Shown: positions 44,732 through 56,285, counted from the first letter of the stretch. The stretch is 64,000 nucleotides of DNA from Sclerotiophoma versabilis (GCA_012274445.1 JAAROD010000081.1:496001-560000); one strand, 5' to 3'. Notes: a model not told the origin generated them from the sequence alone. Numbers and translations: made by a program.

Positions 44732-46109
44732 ATGCCAACTGCTCTGGGATCACTCCCTAACGTCAAGAAATGGTCTGTTAATGAGCCAGATGTTACCACA
44801 CATCAGCCGTTGATGTACCAGCCGCCCGATGCAAGCGGGAATGAGATACGCCTACTCACACTACATCCAGAAATGAAAAGAGATCCCCCTATACGATGTA
44901 CACTATGCCCAGCGTTATTGCCATCTGAAACAGACAATGCTCTCGATGCTCCACCCTATGAAGCGCTCCCCTACGTTTGGGGGGAACCAAATTTCACCAA
45001 TCATATCCTGGTAAACGATCAGGACTTGTACATTACGCCAGGTTTGACAGCGATTTTGTTCAGTCTCCGATGGCGAACGACTAAGAGGATAGTCTGGGTA
45101 GATGTAATTTATATCGATCAGAAAGACTTCAAGGAGCGGGCTCAGCAGGTTGGATTGATGCGCAAGATTTACTCACAGTGCCAACGTGTTGTCGCTTGGG
45201 TTGAGCCGACGACTAGTACTGTTCGGAGATGTTCGTCCGACAGCTCGACCTGGGATCGGCAGCGTCTTGAAGCCCAATATCAGGAGGTTGTCACAGGTAT
45301 GAACTTATTGTGGCGCATCGTGCAACGGGACTTAAGGACGCTCAAATCTTTCGAAAAGGTCTACATGCAGAAGCAGCAAAGTTTCAGTTTCTGTCCAACC
45401 TTTCTCGCAGAAATAAAAGCAGCCCTCAAGCAGAGAGTCTGTAACCGCTTTATGAAGATATTCATGAAGGCTGATGATCGCTGGAGAGCTTTGGTAAAGC
45501 TCACGGTAGCGGTCGTTCCGGGGTAAAGAGTATCTGAGTCTCGACAGAAACTATCTTAATATTGAGCTAACTATCATTTGACCGGAGTCATATGCAAGCA
45601 CCCACTTCATTAATGGCCCTTTCACGAAAATCCTTGCGCTGGGCAACAAGGAACAAGCCTCCAAGCAAAATCCATGCTGCATGGCCGCTACCATTGGGTA
45701 CAACCTCTTCAAAACCACTCAATATAGGGCCATACGCTTTTCCAAAGTCGTCGGTTTTTACCAAAGTACTTTGGAACCTGCCTCCATTGGTGGTCTCACT
45801 TCTCTGCTGGTGACGGCTGTCCTGGACACTAACAAAAGTCTGGAGATCTTCGAGAGAGCGAATCTTCCGGAGCTTTCGAGAATTTGGTTCCCTGGTGTTC
45901 GATTTTCCTATGGCCCCTTTGATAGATGCGGAGACGATAGCATTGGGTCTAGATGCATCAGTTATAATCATCTCGCACCAGAGACAATAGGACAGGACCT
46001 TTGCGAAGCTGCTATTCGACTGCTGCGTCGAGGCAATTACTGTGCAAATTACTTCTCGGAACCATCGTTTCCGGATACGGAAGCGACGGTATTATGGTTT
46101 AAGGGTTAA
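44732..46109 (+). CDS. Divergent heterokaryon-incompatibility (HET) domain protein
   Basis: The N-terminal part matches the HET domain (PF06985): YEALPYVWGEP at 76-86 for the usual YxALSYxWG, ILVNDQDLYITPGL, then VWVDVIYIDQKDFKERAQQV for the WIDAICINQ...ERxxQV block. The domain often acts in non-self recognition and can trigger cell death (family knowledge); here that role is inferred only. The first frame stops at 45526. A better model splices 44732-45493 to 45588-46109 (94-bp intron, GTAAAG donor, GCTAAC branch site, GAG acceptor, phase 0), giving 427 residues. The C-terminal half is unrecognised, and the domain's signature residues are partly changed, so a decaying or rapidly evolving copy is possible. 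Confidence 0.6.
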
Positions 46110-47278
46110 GGGATGCCGATAGATGCTTGTATCGCAGCCACCTTAGATTAACGTAGTGAAAATGCAACCATCTTGACGACCTGATACTGAATGTCTGGGT
46201 TACGTGGGTACTAAAGAGGAACAGAATTTCAATGATAAGGAAAATGGATTGGTAGCTGTGCTGCAGAGTATTCACGACTTGACCACAAGGCGTCAGTCTT
46301 GATGGTACACCGTATGTACCATCGTCACAGGCAGCTGCAAGCACAAACAACCACTTTCCACAGTCACAAGAGACTCTACGGGATTATTATGAGTGTTTGT
46401 GTATGTGTGTATAAGGCTATGCACCGATTGAGGGCGCGAGAGGGCCACAACATGAGAACTGTGACATATGAAAGCAAGTCGCACCAGTCCTTTCCTCGGA
46501 CTGCATAACGCAAATGCATAGCTACTCATCATCTAAAACAAACTATAGGACAGTGTAACTTGAAGCGGTAAGAAAGTGGGAAAAGAAAAGACAGGGGTTC
46601 AGCTCTCTGCGTGAAGCAAACCTGCGGCCGCTTTCATGGGGCCAGCGTGATGCGTATGACTGATGTGGTCAGCACTAGGTAGCTCAGTCTTTCTGTAATA
46701 GTTCTGCTGTTTTATAGAGCTGGAAAGTTATTGCTTCTGGTATCCAATCACCTTCCACGTGTATCACCCACGTGGGTGCGTCGCTCTTGACAGGGAGGAT
46801 TTGCGCTGTGCTGAAGAACCCAGAAATGGAGGCAACATGCATAGTCACCGCAATAACTGACCTTTCGCCAAGTGTTTCGTCTGCAATGAGACACCAGCCG
46901 GACCAGCTGCATTCGATCCTACCTGTATGCGCCGCGTCATCAGGTCGAAAACGGCTATACCCCCGGCTACGAACTCTCATACCAATCACTGAGTGCCACA
47001 GTTAGCTTTTATGTTTTCTACAACAGTGCGGGGCGACTAAGTGCAATGGTTGCAGCCCATGCGCTGGATTTAGACAAGGTAGAGCTTCTCGGATACGCAA
47101 GCTCACTTCAGCCGCTTACTCTGAACGATATGTCATTTGGCAATCCGAAGATAAGGTTTATAAACACAATAGAGAACGATGCGCAATATTTCAAGCTATG
47201 CTTCGAAGCCACAATGTTGTGCAGGTAGACAAGCATGCCTACTTCTAGCGTACTCAGCAATACGAGAGACTGCATGAT
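46110..47278. other. Low-confidence accessory stretch
   Basis: No gene I can support. A minus-strand frame at 46684-46989 has protein-like composition (ECSWSGWCLIADETLGERS) but no clear family; it might be a fragment of another accessory gene. Confidence 0.4.
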
Positions 47279-48665
47279 GGACTCTGGGAGCAATAAAAGC
47301 AACCCGTACGGTATATGACTTGCGATTGGAGGAACTCAGGAAGCATGAGCTGATCAGGTACGAACCCTATGCTATACGGTACCATAGCGAAGACAAGCTC
47401 CGCAAATACGCCGACGATGAAGCCACTGCTGATGCAAATCCTGACATCTACATTTTTCTTGAAGCAGTTTAAAAAGAACAAAAGTTGCTTTGGAAAGACA
47501 TTAAGGCCTATCAGAACAACCACAGAATTGTATGTAATCTGCTCTGGGCTTTGTTCTATCCAGAATGCCGAGTCAAGCAAAGAATTATGGGCGAGCTGCA
47601 GTAGTTTGTTGGTCGCACATATTGCATTTCAAGATCGACGACGACCTATGGCACATGTTTGTTGCGGGAGTTAGCTACAATAGCGAGGCATTACTCCCTG
47701 TGAAGCAGACGGTTAGTGTCAAACAGTTCTCCGGGACTAAGGCTATATTGGAGCGTACAGTCTATCCAACTAAGTATTAGAGAAATTTAAAGGGTATGGT
47801 TTGTATATCAATGTCTGATTATACTGCTAGCTGATAGTAACTAGATGCACAAATAGATTCAACTGTCTTCGAAAAACAACTGGAAGAGCGAGGAAGGCTC
47901 TTCGAAGCACTCTGCCTAGTAAACCTAGAGAAGAGACATCGGCCATACAGCAAACTAGCTATCACTGCCGGCGCAACGAGAATAGTAAGAGATAACAACA
48001 GAGATGTAATTCTTCTGTACCGTCATTATGTATGCCTCTGACGTAGATATTCAAAACACAACTCTAATTCTGCCTACTATAAGTTTTAGGGTTTACTATT
48101 TTGTAACAGAAGTTTGTCTAATTATCAGAAACAAAAAACCAGAGATAATATTTTATAGAAAGGTAAAGAAAACACTAGAAAAGTCTTAAGCTAAAAAGAA
48201 GAATAAGAACACGCTAAAGAGCCTTATTACTAAGTATGTAAAAAGCAATATTATTAAGAGTATTATTCCTAGAAAAGGTAAGAGTCTTGCTGTGCTTCTT
48301 TATAGGCTGCCTAGTGTTAGTAAGACACTTAGTACTAAAGGCCTAGCTATACTTATAGAAAAGCTACTGTATAGCGTTAATATAGAAGACATTAAAATTT
48401 CCCTTTATATAGTTAAGAATAACCTGCAGCGTATCTTTAAGCTTGCTATACATTAAAAAGCCATCCTTCTGTTTTATAGAGTAGACGTTTTTCTTAAAGC
48501 GCAGTTACTTTATAACGTGCAGTGAAACACTTTTATCTTCAACACTATTGCAAATATTAAAGTATTTCCAAGGTAGCGTTCTAAACTCTCTACAGCCTTA
48601 TCTTACACTTACAATACCAATAGACATACTCTTCCTAATGCTAAACTAGGCAAATCTTTTTAATA
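47279..48665 (+). pseudogene. Decayed AAA+ ATPase (fungal BCS1-like/ATPase family), RIP-type mutations
   Basis: Several frames in order resemble one fungal AAA+ ATPase. Block 1, from 47279, reads ELIRYEPYAIRYHSEDKL, then a stop at 47469-47471, then NLLWALFYPECRV. Block 2 is in another frame and ends KAILERTVYPTKY with a stop at 47778-47780. Block 3, near 47870-48030, is LEERGRLFEALCL. The ATPase core follows at about 48240-48560: a degraded Walker A reading RLPSVSKTLS where GPPGVGKT is expected, then NNLQRIFKLA, then LFYRVDVFLK where the Walker B usually reads LLDEADVFLE. Stops interrupt it, and the substitutions fit G-to-A and C-to-T. AT content rises sharply from about 48050. It is non-functional. 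Confidence 0.75.
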
Positions 48666-49489
48666 GAGCCTTCACCTCCAGAAACCATGTGGCAATCCAA
48701 TCTGTGCCGTTAGATTCCAACCAGCGAGCGGAAATCTGGAGATTGTAATTCAACCGAGCTAAGAGTGCAATCAATCCATCATTTAATTGGAAAGGCTAAC
48801 TTGATGAAGACATTAGTTCAGGTACCCTCATCAACGACAAGCTCAATAGTCAAGAGATCAGAGACGTCGTCTGGATCGCGATGAATCTGGCAGTAGCAGA
48901 CAAGAAATCAAGCAGCAAACTGACATAGAAGCACGTCAACAATGTTCTACAAACGACATTAGACTTCAAAAGCGTGAGATCCCAATGTACAAAACAGTAG
49001 CTTATACCGACTCCAAATCCTCGATTGTAGTACATGCTCCAAGGAGAAGAGATGGCGAAGCGCGAGAACATCCGCTAAGCTGGCGCGCATAATTAGTTAC
49101 TGAACTGTCGAATTGCTGTGAAGCTCGTGTAATGATTTCCAGGTGTCGATCTAGCTCTTGCTTTCGCATATTACCATCTTGAACCAAGTTGCTTGACCGA
49201 GAGAGGAGGCTATATGTTGGAATCGGAAGTCAAGTAAACATAATTATTTATAAGATTCTCTCTTTGCCGCGCCGGCCACGGGTCATGCAACGTGCGCGTA
49301 GTCACCAAACGACATACTATGTGTATACGATTAGAGCAATCTATGATTTTGGCAAAGCTATAGAATGAGCGACTGCGCGGCGATCTTAGTGTTTAGAGTG
49401 GTTGTCACACTTTCCATACTTAGTTATCGTGTAATGGGTCTTTGAATACGTGACTGTATTCTCCAAACACTAATCAGCACCCAGTTCGC
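48666..49489. other. Intergenic region after the decayed ATPase
   Basis: No supported gene. Two small minus-strand frames (48850-49071 and 49002-49187) include a hydrophobic stretch but no recognisable family. Confidence 0.45.
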
Positions 49490-50890
49490 CTACCCTTTAC
49501 ATACTCGAGAATGAAGGAAACAGATGGGAGTCGCAACGACTTCGGAGCAACCAGTGCAAGAAAGTTTGTGCCGCCCTGAACCGCGTACGGTACCTGTCGA
49601 ATTACCCGGGATCGTGGGCGGGAACGACTCGAAAAAGGGCGCAAACGTCTCTTCGTTCAACAAACGGCGCCATTGCCCAGAAGTTTCGTCATTTATGCGT
49701 ATCGAGTCCAACGGCGCCGGCTTCAGTCGTGTCTCACAGTTGGGGTCGGTGTGAGATGCCTGAGAGCGACGTGGTAGTACTTGGGCTTTCCGTGAGGCAA
49801 GCTTTCGTGCTAGTCGTTGACGTGATAGATGAAGCTTCCCGATTTTCTCCTCGATCTCTGCTTTCGACGTTGCCGCCGCATCAAATTGATAGCCAAATAT
49901 AGCACGTTTCGCCGTGCCGGAAACCTCGAACTTGTATTGATAGGCAGGATTTTCTCGCTGAAGCATGTCTTCATGCTGGATCATGCCATGCGACCGCATA
50001 CGCCTGGGCAAAAGATGTATGAGGCTCCGAATGTACAGCGGGCAGGGATTCGGCGAGTTGCGGAAAAAGAGACGGAGATCTTCATTGTTGTTTTGATTGT
50101 ATTTGTGATCTAAGCGGAGACGATCTCGGCAGCCATTGAAGGGCATCGACTGATGTTGGGACGGATTCTCAGAGTAGGTGAAATACGGCTGCATTTCCTG
50201 ATCGAAGATGGTAAACTTGACGGATTTCAGCTGGAGACGATCCAGTTCAAGAAGACCCCCGTCCCAGAACGAGCTCCAGCACGCAGATAGAGTATCGTAC
50301 AACTGCACTCGAACGGAAACCGTTTGAAGGGAAGAGAAAGATGCAGCGACCAGAGAAAAGATGTCGTTCCACTCGGTCAGATATTGTGTCATACCCTGCG
50401 TTTCTGGAATGTCGAAAGCAAGGTGAGTCATGGCCCGGACCTGCCAGCTTTTCAGACAATACGTGAAGTTGGAGAAGGTTCCCAATTTCTTGGTGAGGAA
50501 GGCGTTGAGAGCATATGGCAGCTTCCGCGCCTCCCAATAGATTTGGCGACAAGTAAGCAGTAGGTTCAGGTCCAGATTGCAGCCTGCTATCGACCGTGGG
50601 CACGGATAGTGTTCCGACTGGGTCAATATGCCAGGCACAAGATAGATGTCAGAAATCGTGCAATCATGAATTTGAGATTGGCATTCACGATGTGGAGGGC
50701 TGCCGTGTGAATCTCCTCTGCCATCCACGGTGAACCACCGCTGGTCCTGCTCACAATAAAGAGAAAGTGGAGACCGTCTGACTTCAATGGGACCATCGTG
50801 CGTGAACAGGGCGCCGTAGATGTGCACCCGGAGCTGACCGGGCAGCGCAAGCAAGCGACACCCAAGGTCGCTGTCCCCTTTCGTTAGCAT
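49490..50890 (-). CDS. Hypothetical protein, DUF7730/F-box-like type
   Basis: Single exon, 466 residues. The N-terminal pattern (LLALPGQLRVHIYGALF, later LLLTCRQIYWEARKLPYALNAF) is the arrangement seen in the large DUF7730/2EXR-like families of Pleosporales, in which an F-box-like helix pair is followed by LLxxCRQIYxEA. The middle holds a beta-rich part with many aromatic residues. The C-terminus is basic and ends in a Cys/His-containing stretch (LSCTGCSEVVATPICFLHSRVC). No biochemical role is known to me. The start is the first in-frame ATG after a stop. There is no intron and no signal peptide. Confidence 0.65.
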   Translation of the reverse strand: MLTKGDSDLGCRLLALPGQLRVHIYGALFTHDGPIEVRRSPLSLYCEQDQRWFTVDGRGDSHGSPPHRECQSQIHDCTISDIYLVPGILTQSEHYPCPRSIAGCNLDLNLLLTCRQIYWEARKLPYALNAFLTKKLGTFSNFTYCLKSWQVRAMTHLAFDIPETQGMTQYLTEWNDIFSLVAASFSSLQTVSVRVQLYDTLSACWSSFWDGGLLELDRLQLKSVKFTIFDQEMQPYFTYSENPSQHQSMPFNGCRDRLRLDHKYNQNNNEDLRLFFRNSPNPCPLYIRSLIHLLPRRMRSHGMIQHEDMLQRENPAYQYKFEVSGTAKRAIFGYQFDAAATSKAEIEEKIGKLHLSRQRLARKLASRKAQVLPRRSQASHTDPNCETRLKPAPLDSIRINDETSGQWRRLLNEETFAPFFESFPPTIPGNSTGTVRGSGRHKLSCTGCSEVVATPICFLHSRVCKG

Positions 50891-51532
50891 TCCACTCCAA
50901 GTCTCGTCTTATCGACAATCGGCTCAGGTTACCTCACCCTTGTGGCATCGTGTTCTGGTGGATTGAGTGCGTTACTCCCTAAGATGCAACGGTGTCAAAA
51001 TCGGTGGCGTGAGCTGGTGCGGCACAGGCAGCAGCCTGGCAGGCAAGAGTTGCTTAGTCACCACCTCACTTCAACGGAACTGAACAAAAAGCAGTCATCC
51101 CCTCGGACTGGTAGAGGGAGAGGGAGTCGCTAGTGGTCACCCACCTAAATACTAACCCGTCGGTACGTTACTTTCATACGACTGAGCGAATGGGAAGCCT
51201 TGTTTTCAACGTCCTATGGCTGTATATGGAAGACATGGTCATGTATAACTTATGTGTAATAGATCAACTAGTGTGTGTACATCTAAGCCGGCAATCTGAA
51301 AAGCTTCCATGACGGCTTCACGTTCTGCCGTCGTTCGCCCTCTCGAATGCCAACAAAGCTCCGCAATATTGTTCTTGACTTGAGTCTTGCTATAACTGTA
51401 TACAGCATAATGTGACAGGAACATAAGCGGCATGCGACCAGTGGCAACAGAGTATGCTGGGGCAGAAGTGTCATATGGACTACGGCGCCAGTTTATATGT
51501 GATCTCGTTGAGTCCGCAGGCGCCTCAAGTCG
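50891..51532. other. Intergenic region, arrestin / DUF7730-like
   Basis: 642 bp. No supported feature. Confidence 0.6.
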
Positions 51533-52867
51533 CTATAGCATTTGACGCATATAGACCGGTTCTCCGACCTCAGATGCGGGCGTAGAAGGTTGTGTCGCCG
51601 GCGTTGAGCTCCCCGAGGCTTCACTTGAGCCAGTCGTTGTCCACCGCGCCAGCGACCCTGAAGTAGAGGATGCGCGCGAGAGCGCGTATATGGACTCATA
51701 ATCTGGCGCAAATTCCCTCGAAGGTTCTCTTGGCGTGTACATTGGTAGTGGCTCGGCCTCTTCGCCTTCATCGAAAGGTGGTGGTGACAATGATCGAGGA
51801 GGCCGAGGGAGGATCTCAAGCGGCGCGCTGTGGCGAACGGCGAAATGCTGGTTGTCGAACTTTATCCCGACGGTGACGCCCATCGTGTATCGTCGTGTGA
51901 TTGTGTATGTTTTGAATGTGGGCACACATTCCGCGTCGTTTACCAATCTGAAATTGTCGGTCAAAGCGCGAGTTTTGTTGAATGGAATGGCTTTGTTCAT
52001 GTTGGTCTTTGCGATGCAATTGACATGCTTTGAGACAACATCTTCGGGTTGTGTGAGCGTGTGGCCACACATTGTTGTCGAGTATGTGGAGATGGTGACG
52101 GATACGGAGTCGATGACGCATTCTGCCTGTGCCTCGTTCATACGATCCCGTGTATTCAACAAGGAAATCGAAAGGGGGATGTGCTGTCCCGGAGTGATCT
52201 TTTCGGGGTAGAAAATTGTAGGTATAATGCTCGGTGGCCTATTTGATGACCGTCGCAAAACCTTGTCGACTGTCGACCGAGACTCGCCTCTTCTAGAGGG
52301 TTTCCAAGCCTGACCATAGAGGACTCCGGTTGTCAAATTTGGTTCTCGCGGCAAGTTCTCGTGCGGAGTCGGTCGGTACGTCAGGACTTGCTTCACCTTC
52401 CGTGTGCCTTTAGACCCGCCCAAGACTAGTCGTGCTTGGACAAAGTAGGAGATCTGGGCTGCGCCTCCGGGTACACTGGTCTTGAGCTTGAATGAAGGCG
52501 GCAGTGGATGTGGTTCCCTCAGGTAGTGAGCACCACGGGTGAGTCGCTTGTAGGATTGTTGGGTTGTCTCTGGGAACATGAATTCGAAGGACCATGAATA
52601 TTTGTTTGGACTTAGAGTAGAGCGCGGTACTACCTCACGCTCGTAGTTGAAGAAGTTTATCCTCTCTTCAAAATCTTTTCTTGCGTGGGAGTCGTTAGAA
52701 GGTCGTGTCGTTCTCGTAACGCAGCTGCCGGCGAAGACGAGCTTGAACGATTCGATGTGCTCCTGCTCTTCCGCAATGAACGCTACTCTGCCAGTGACTT
52801 TGTCACCTCGACGATACACCCTGTCACTATCACCATCGATCAGAACGCGGAGTGTCGGTACGGCCAT
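51533..52867 (-). CDS. Alpha-arrestin (arrestin-like) protein
   Basis: Single exon, 444 residues. The arrestin N-domain starts at once: LRVLIDGDSDRVYRRGDKVTGRV, then HIESFKLVFAGSC, FNYEREVV and YSWSFEFMFPETT. A C-domain follows, with IIPTIFYPEKITPGQHIPLSI. The last ~75 residues are Ser/Pro-rich and disordered and contain the acidic Pro stretch EAEPLPMYTPRE, which is close to but not a canonical PPxY motif. Alpha-arrestins recruit Rsp5/Nedd4 ligases to nutrient transporters or act in pH signalling (family knowledge); the cargo here is unknown. The start context is favourable (C at -2 and -1, G at +4). Confidence 0.8.
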   Translation of the reverse strand: MAVPTLRVLIDGDSDRVYRRGDKVTGRVAFIAEEQEHIESFKLVFAGSCVTRTTRPSNDSHARKDFEERINFFNYEREVVPRSTLSPNKYSWSFEFMFPETTQQSYKRLTRGAHYLREPHPLPPSFKLKTSVPGGAAQISYFVQARLVLGGSKGTRKVKQVLTYRPTPHENLPREPNLTTGVLYGQAWKPSRRGESRSTVDKVLRRSSNRPPSIIPTIFYPEKITPGQHIPLSISLLNTRDRMNEAQAECVIDSVSVTISTYSTTMCGHTLTQPEDVVSKHVNCIAKTNMNKAIPFNKTRALTDNFRLVNDAECVPTFKTYTITRRYTMGVTVGIKFDNQHFAVRHSAPLEILPRPPRSLSPPPFDEGEEAEPLPMYTPREPSREFAPDYESIYALSRASSTSGSLARWTTTGSSEASGSSTPATQPSTPASEVGEPVYMRQML

Positions 52868-54483
52868 GTTGGATCTTTGTTAGATTGGAGATCAACAGCG
52901 CAGGGACTGATCTAAGATATAAGGATCTTAGAGTCGTCCAGTGATTCGTCCAACTGTCAGGCACGCGGCTTTCAGTCCTGAACGGGCTGGGATAACGTTT
53001 GCCGGGGCAGTAGGCAGCGCCAAGTAATGTGGAATTACTAGGCGTGCAGCGAAAGAAGAGAGTCGGAAAGGTCGAAGAAAATTAGATCCTGGAAAGAGGC
53101 TGAGCAAAGCAGTACTTGCTTTTAGCAGCACCTTTGATTGCTATGTTCTTGACCTCTACTTAGATTCCTGGAAACATATCGAGGCCAGGGAAATGGGCGC
53201 GGGTAGTTCTTTCGAGCATGCACAACCCGGTACTGCTGATACTGCACTACGCAAGGCATTGCTGCAGCTGTGCGCACCCACGGGTTAGTTGTCCGCTGGT
53301 TTGCACTCGCAACTACGGATTGGCGCGCCGCCTAAATCGCTCTTACTAGCTGAGATAAGACAATCAGCCGGAAGGTATCTTCGACTTCATGTTCTCCCGC
53401 CAAAGACGTGCTGTCTGGGGAGCAGCCAAGGAAACGTGGAGGGCTTGGCAGATGGTCTGGAGCAAGCCACCTAGCACCCCAGGTTCACCCCGCGATGTGC
53501 GACAAGGCTGATAACTAGACCGTTGCAGTGGGATTGCAAGTACCCATACCTACCGACGAGTAACAGGGAGTCTGTCATGCTCACGCTTGGACGCGTTGGA
53601 GGCCGGTAAATGCATCGAAGTTGCAGGAAATGTTCAGCGCTGACCTGTGCTCACAAAGGAGTAGCACGTGAAATTGAATGGGCTACTTGCCACAGCAGCG
53701 CCCAGGCTACGACTCGCTTCGGAGAGGAACTGCATTGATGCATTTTCCAGCGCCGCCTTGGCTGGCGCCCAAGGTGTCCACGCGGACCGACTCGCCAGAG
53801 AATATACCGGTGGATGCGGAGGTCCGCCGCGTATGTCAGCTTGGCGGCCACTCCGCCAGGAAGCTCGCGTCGAGCGCCGTGGAGAAAGACAACGAGATGC
53901 TCACGTAGAAAGTCGGTTGAAGTTGAAGGCCAAGTCGGCCGTGGAGTGTGGGGAAGCTGCGACCCGCTTTCCGGAAGGACATGAGGGTGGGTCGAGCTTG
54001 GAGCATGTGGCTGGATATCGATTGTAGGCAGATCGATAACGCATCTTGCAACCCGAAGCAAGAACTATGACAACGTTTGAACGAATATGTGCTTAGATTG
54101 AGCTTCCATCAGGACGCCTTTGAAGTCCCTCAAACTTCCGACTTCACCGCGACTGACAGTATGGTTGATGCGCAGGCGCAAAGCCTTCAACAAAAATGTT
54201 CACACCGCAAACGGTGCCTCACACCGGCTGAAGAACCGCTGTTCATATTTCAGAGTTAGCGACAAGGTGTGGAAATGCGTGACGGCGCAAATGCTGCTTG
54301 CACATGCCTTCGCGATATGAATGAGTCGCCAAGTGCCCGCGACGCGACTTTCACGCGTCAGGGTCTAGCAATTGTCGACGCACCGACACCACCACCAACA
54401 CCTTCACATATGACCCCTCCCACAATCAAACTACTCTGGTGACACCCCCACAACCTCTGCACACACACACACACACACACACA
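52868..54483. other. Intergenic region, arrestin / DPB4
   Basis: 1.6 kb divergent interval. No supported gene. A perfect CA microsatellite at 54460-54483 directly abuts the DPB4 start codon. Confidence 0.6.
54460..54483 (+). repeat. (CA)12 microsatellite immediately before the DPB4 ATG
   Basis: Twelve CA units occupy the 5' flank up to the base before the ATG, so they must lie in the 5' UTR of DPB4. Confidence 0.9.
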
Positions 54484-55353
54484 ATGCCGCCCCGCAGAAG
54501 CAACCCACCTGCAATTCCAGTCGAGGAAACAGAACCAGCAGCCACAGCACCTACACCAGCCGTCGATGAGCCTACCGAAGCGTCACCACCGTCACCAATA
54601 CCACAAAAGATCTACAAGGAACCCAAGCCACCCAAGCCTCGAGAAGACGACACACTGAGTGTTGAAGACCTCAATCTCCCCAAGTCAATAGTCCAACGTC
54701 TCGCCAAAGGCGTCCTCCCGCCCAATACCCAAATTCAGAAAGATGCGCTCCTGGCCATGTCGAAAGGCGCAACAGTATTCGTCAACTATCTCACATCTGC
54801 GTACGTCACTTTCGCGCGGCCCTCAACCCCCACTCAGGCGCAGCACAGCTAACACGTGAAAAGCGCGGCAGAAGAAGCCCTGCGCAGCGGGCGCAAATCG
54901 GTAATGCCTCAAGACGTCTTCGCCGCCATGAAGGAACTCGAATTCGAATTTATGCTGCCCCGCCTCGAAGCCGAAGTCCACAAGTTCACAAGCATACAAG
55001 CCGACAAGCGCAACACGTACCGTAAGAAGATTCGTGAGGAGAAGAGGGCGAAGAACGACCCCGACGGGGTGTCAGAGTTGACGAATGGAGGGACAAGCTT
55101 CATGAGTGCGGGCCCGGCAGGTATGGAGGATGGGGAGCCAAGGGCGAAGAAGGCAAGGTTAGACGGCGAGGCTGGAGAGGGAAGTGACGAGGAGGGTGTG
55201 GATGAAACACAGGATGTTGAGGATGAGGAGGTAGAAGACGATGAGATTGTTGAGGATGAAGCGCCGGAAGAGGACTTGAAAGAAGATCCTCTCGAGGAGC
55301 GGGAGCACCAAGAGGAAGACGATGAGGTTGCAGACGGGGACGAGAGTGATTAG
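54484..55353 (+). CDS. DPB4: DNA polymerase epsilon histone-fold subunit Dpb4 (POLE3)
   Basis: Pairs with Dpb3 in the epsilon replicase and is also found in ISW2/CHRAC-type remodellers (family knowledge). Exons 54484-54800 and 54864-55353 (63-bp intron, phase 2) give 268 residues. After a Pro/Ala/Glu-rich N-terminus, the histone fold spans about residues 58-125: LNLPKSIVQRLAKGVLPPNT, QKDALLAMSKGATVFVNYL, then across the splice AEEALRSGRKSVMPQDVFAA. A basic stretch and a very acidic C-terminal tail (Glu/Asp runs from about 190) follow, as in other fungal Dpb4 proteins. The reading frame breaks without the intron, which falls within the fold. Confidence 0.92.
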
Positions 55354-55743
55354 ATGTACGGTTGTGGAGTTTTGGTACGCCATGAGCATGCATATACCGG
55401 CGTTCTGGCTCAAGGCTAGGGAGCAGTATCCCGATTAGATGAAGCACCTCGAGGAAGCTCTGCACAATTTAAACAAGTCATGAGCATGTGGAAGCGCATA
55501 TCAAAGAATCGTGTTCGTTCCATCATGTAGTCATATATGGTTTCCTCTGCGCGTTCCGTTGCAGCGCATCTTTTAGGGTCGTCGAATGTGCCGTCTTTAA
55601 AGTCCCCGTGCCTGGCCTGCACCTGTCACTGGATCACAACTTCTTTTGTAGTATGCGGACGCTGTCGTGTGAAAGGTATCATAACGTTGGGCGACATCGC
55701 CGACTCTGTTTATTGTATGTTCTTGAGGACGGCGTTACACCCT
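55354..55743. other. Intergenic region, DPB4 / small nuclear-type protein
   Basis: Convergent 3' flanks, 390 bp. No supported feature. Confidence 0.6.
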
Positions 55744-56285
55744 TCAGCGCTTGAACTTGGCCGGCACACTCTCATCCAGAGGGTCGCCATAGCGAGCTAC
55801 AATGGTCAGCTAAGCCTCGGATGGCTTCAATCAATGCACTCACTCTTGATCTGTGACCCTTTATCGATGATTTGATCGAGTGCCCTCACCTCGTCTTCCC
55901 TCGCCCTCTGGTTCTTCCATTCAAAGCCTGGCTGATCCTCAGCCTTCGACCATTGATACCCAGTCTCAGGGTCCGTATTTGTCACCCCTGTATCGTTGAG
56001 ATTTGCAGCCGGGTTCAATGATAGAGGTCGCTTGCCGTTTTCGTTCACGTTGGAGGCAATTGTTGCTGTAGAGCTGTCGCCGCGGGGTAGGTTGGCGGGA
56101 CCCTGTGAGCTGGGTGGTGAGAGCTCAGAGCCTGTGTTCAGGGCGTGCGACGCGGGGTTTCGCGGAGTTGAGGGAAGCGCCTCGTCGGGGAACATCTCGT
56201 CATCGTCTGCGGTCATGTCTGGGGAGGAATGCATGGTTGAGTCTTGGTCTGGATCTGGGGTTAGCAGGCGCGCTCGTTTCGCCAT
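55744..56285 (-). CDS. Small conserved-type hypothetical protein, likely nuclear
   Basis: Exons 55844-56285 and 55744-55796 (47-bp intron) give 164 residues. The chain is mostly disordered and Ser/Pro/Asp-rich, beginning with MAKRARLLTPDPDQD. The C-terminal ~50 residues are better ordered (YQWSKAEDQPGFEWKNQRAREDEVRALDQII, shown only as pieces here: GYQWSKAEDQPGFEWKNQ), and the second exon adds TRYGDPLDESVPAKFKR. No domain is recognised. An alternative start exists: ATG at about 56331 followed by a GTAAGAG donor and a GCTAACCCCAG acceptor, joining in frame at DPDQDS. Confidence 0.6.

Noticed and set aside
46684..46989. Minus-strand frame with SWSGW, reminiscent of HET-protein C-termini
   Set aside because: The resemblance is a single short motif; not enough to call a second HET gene.
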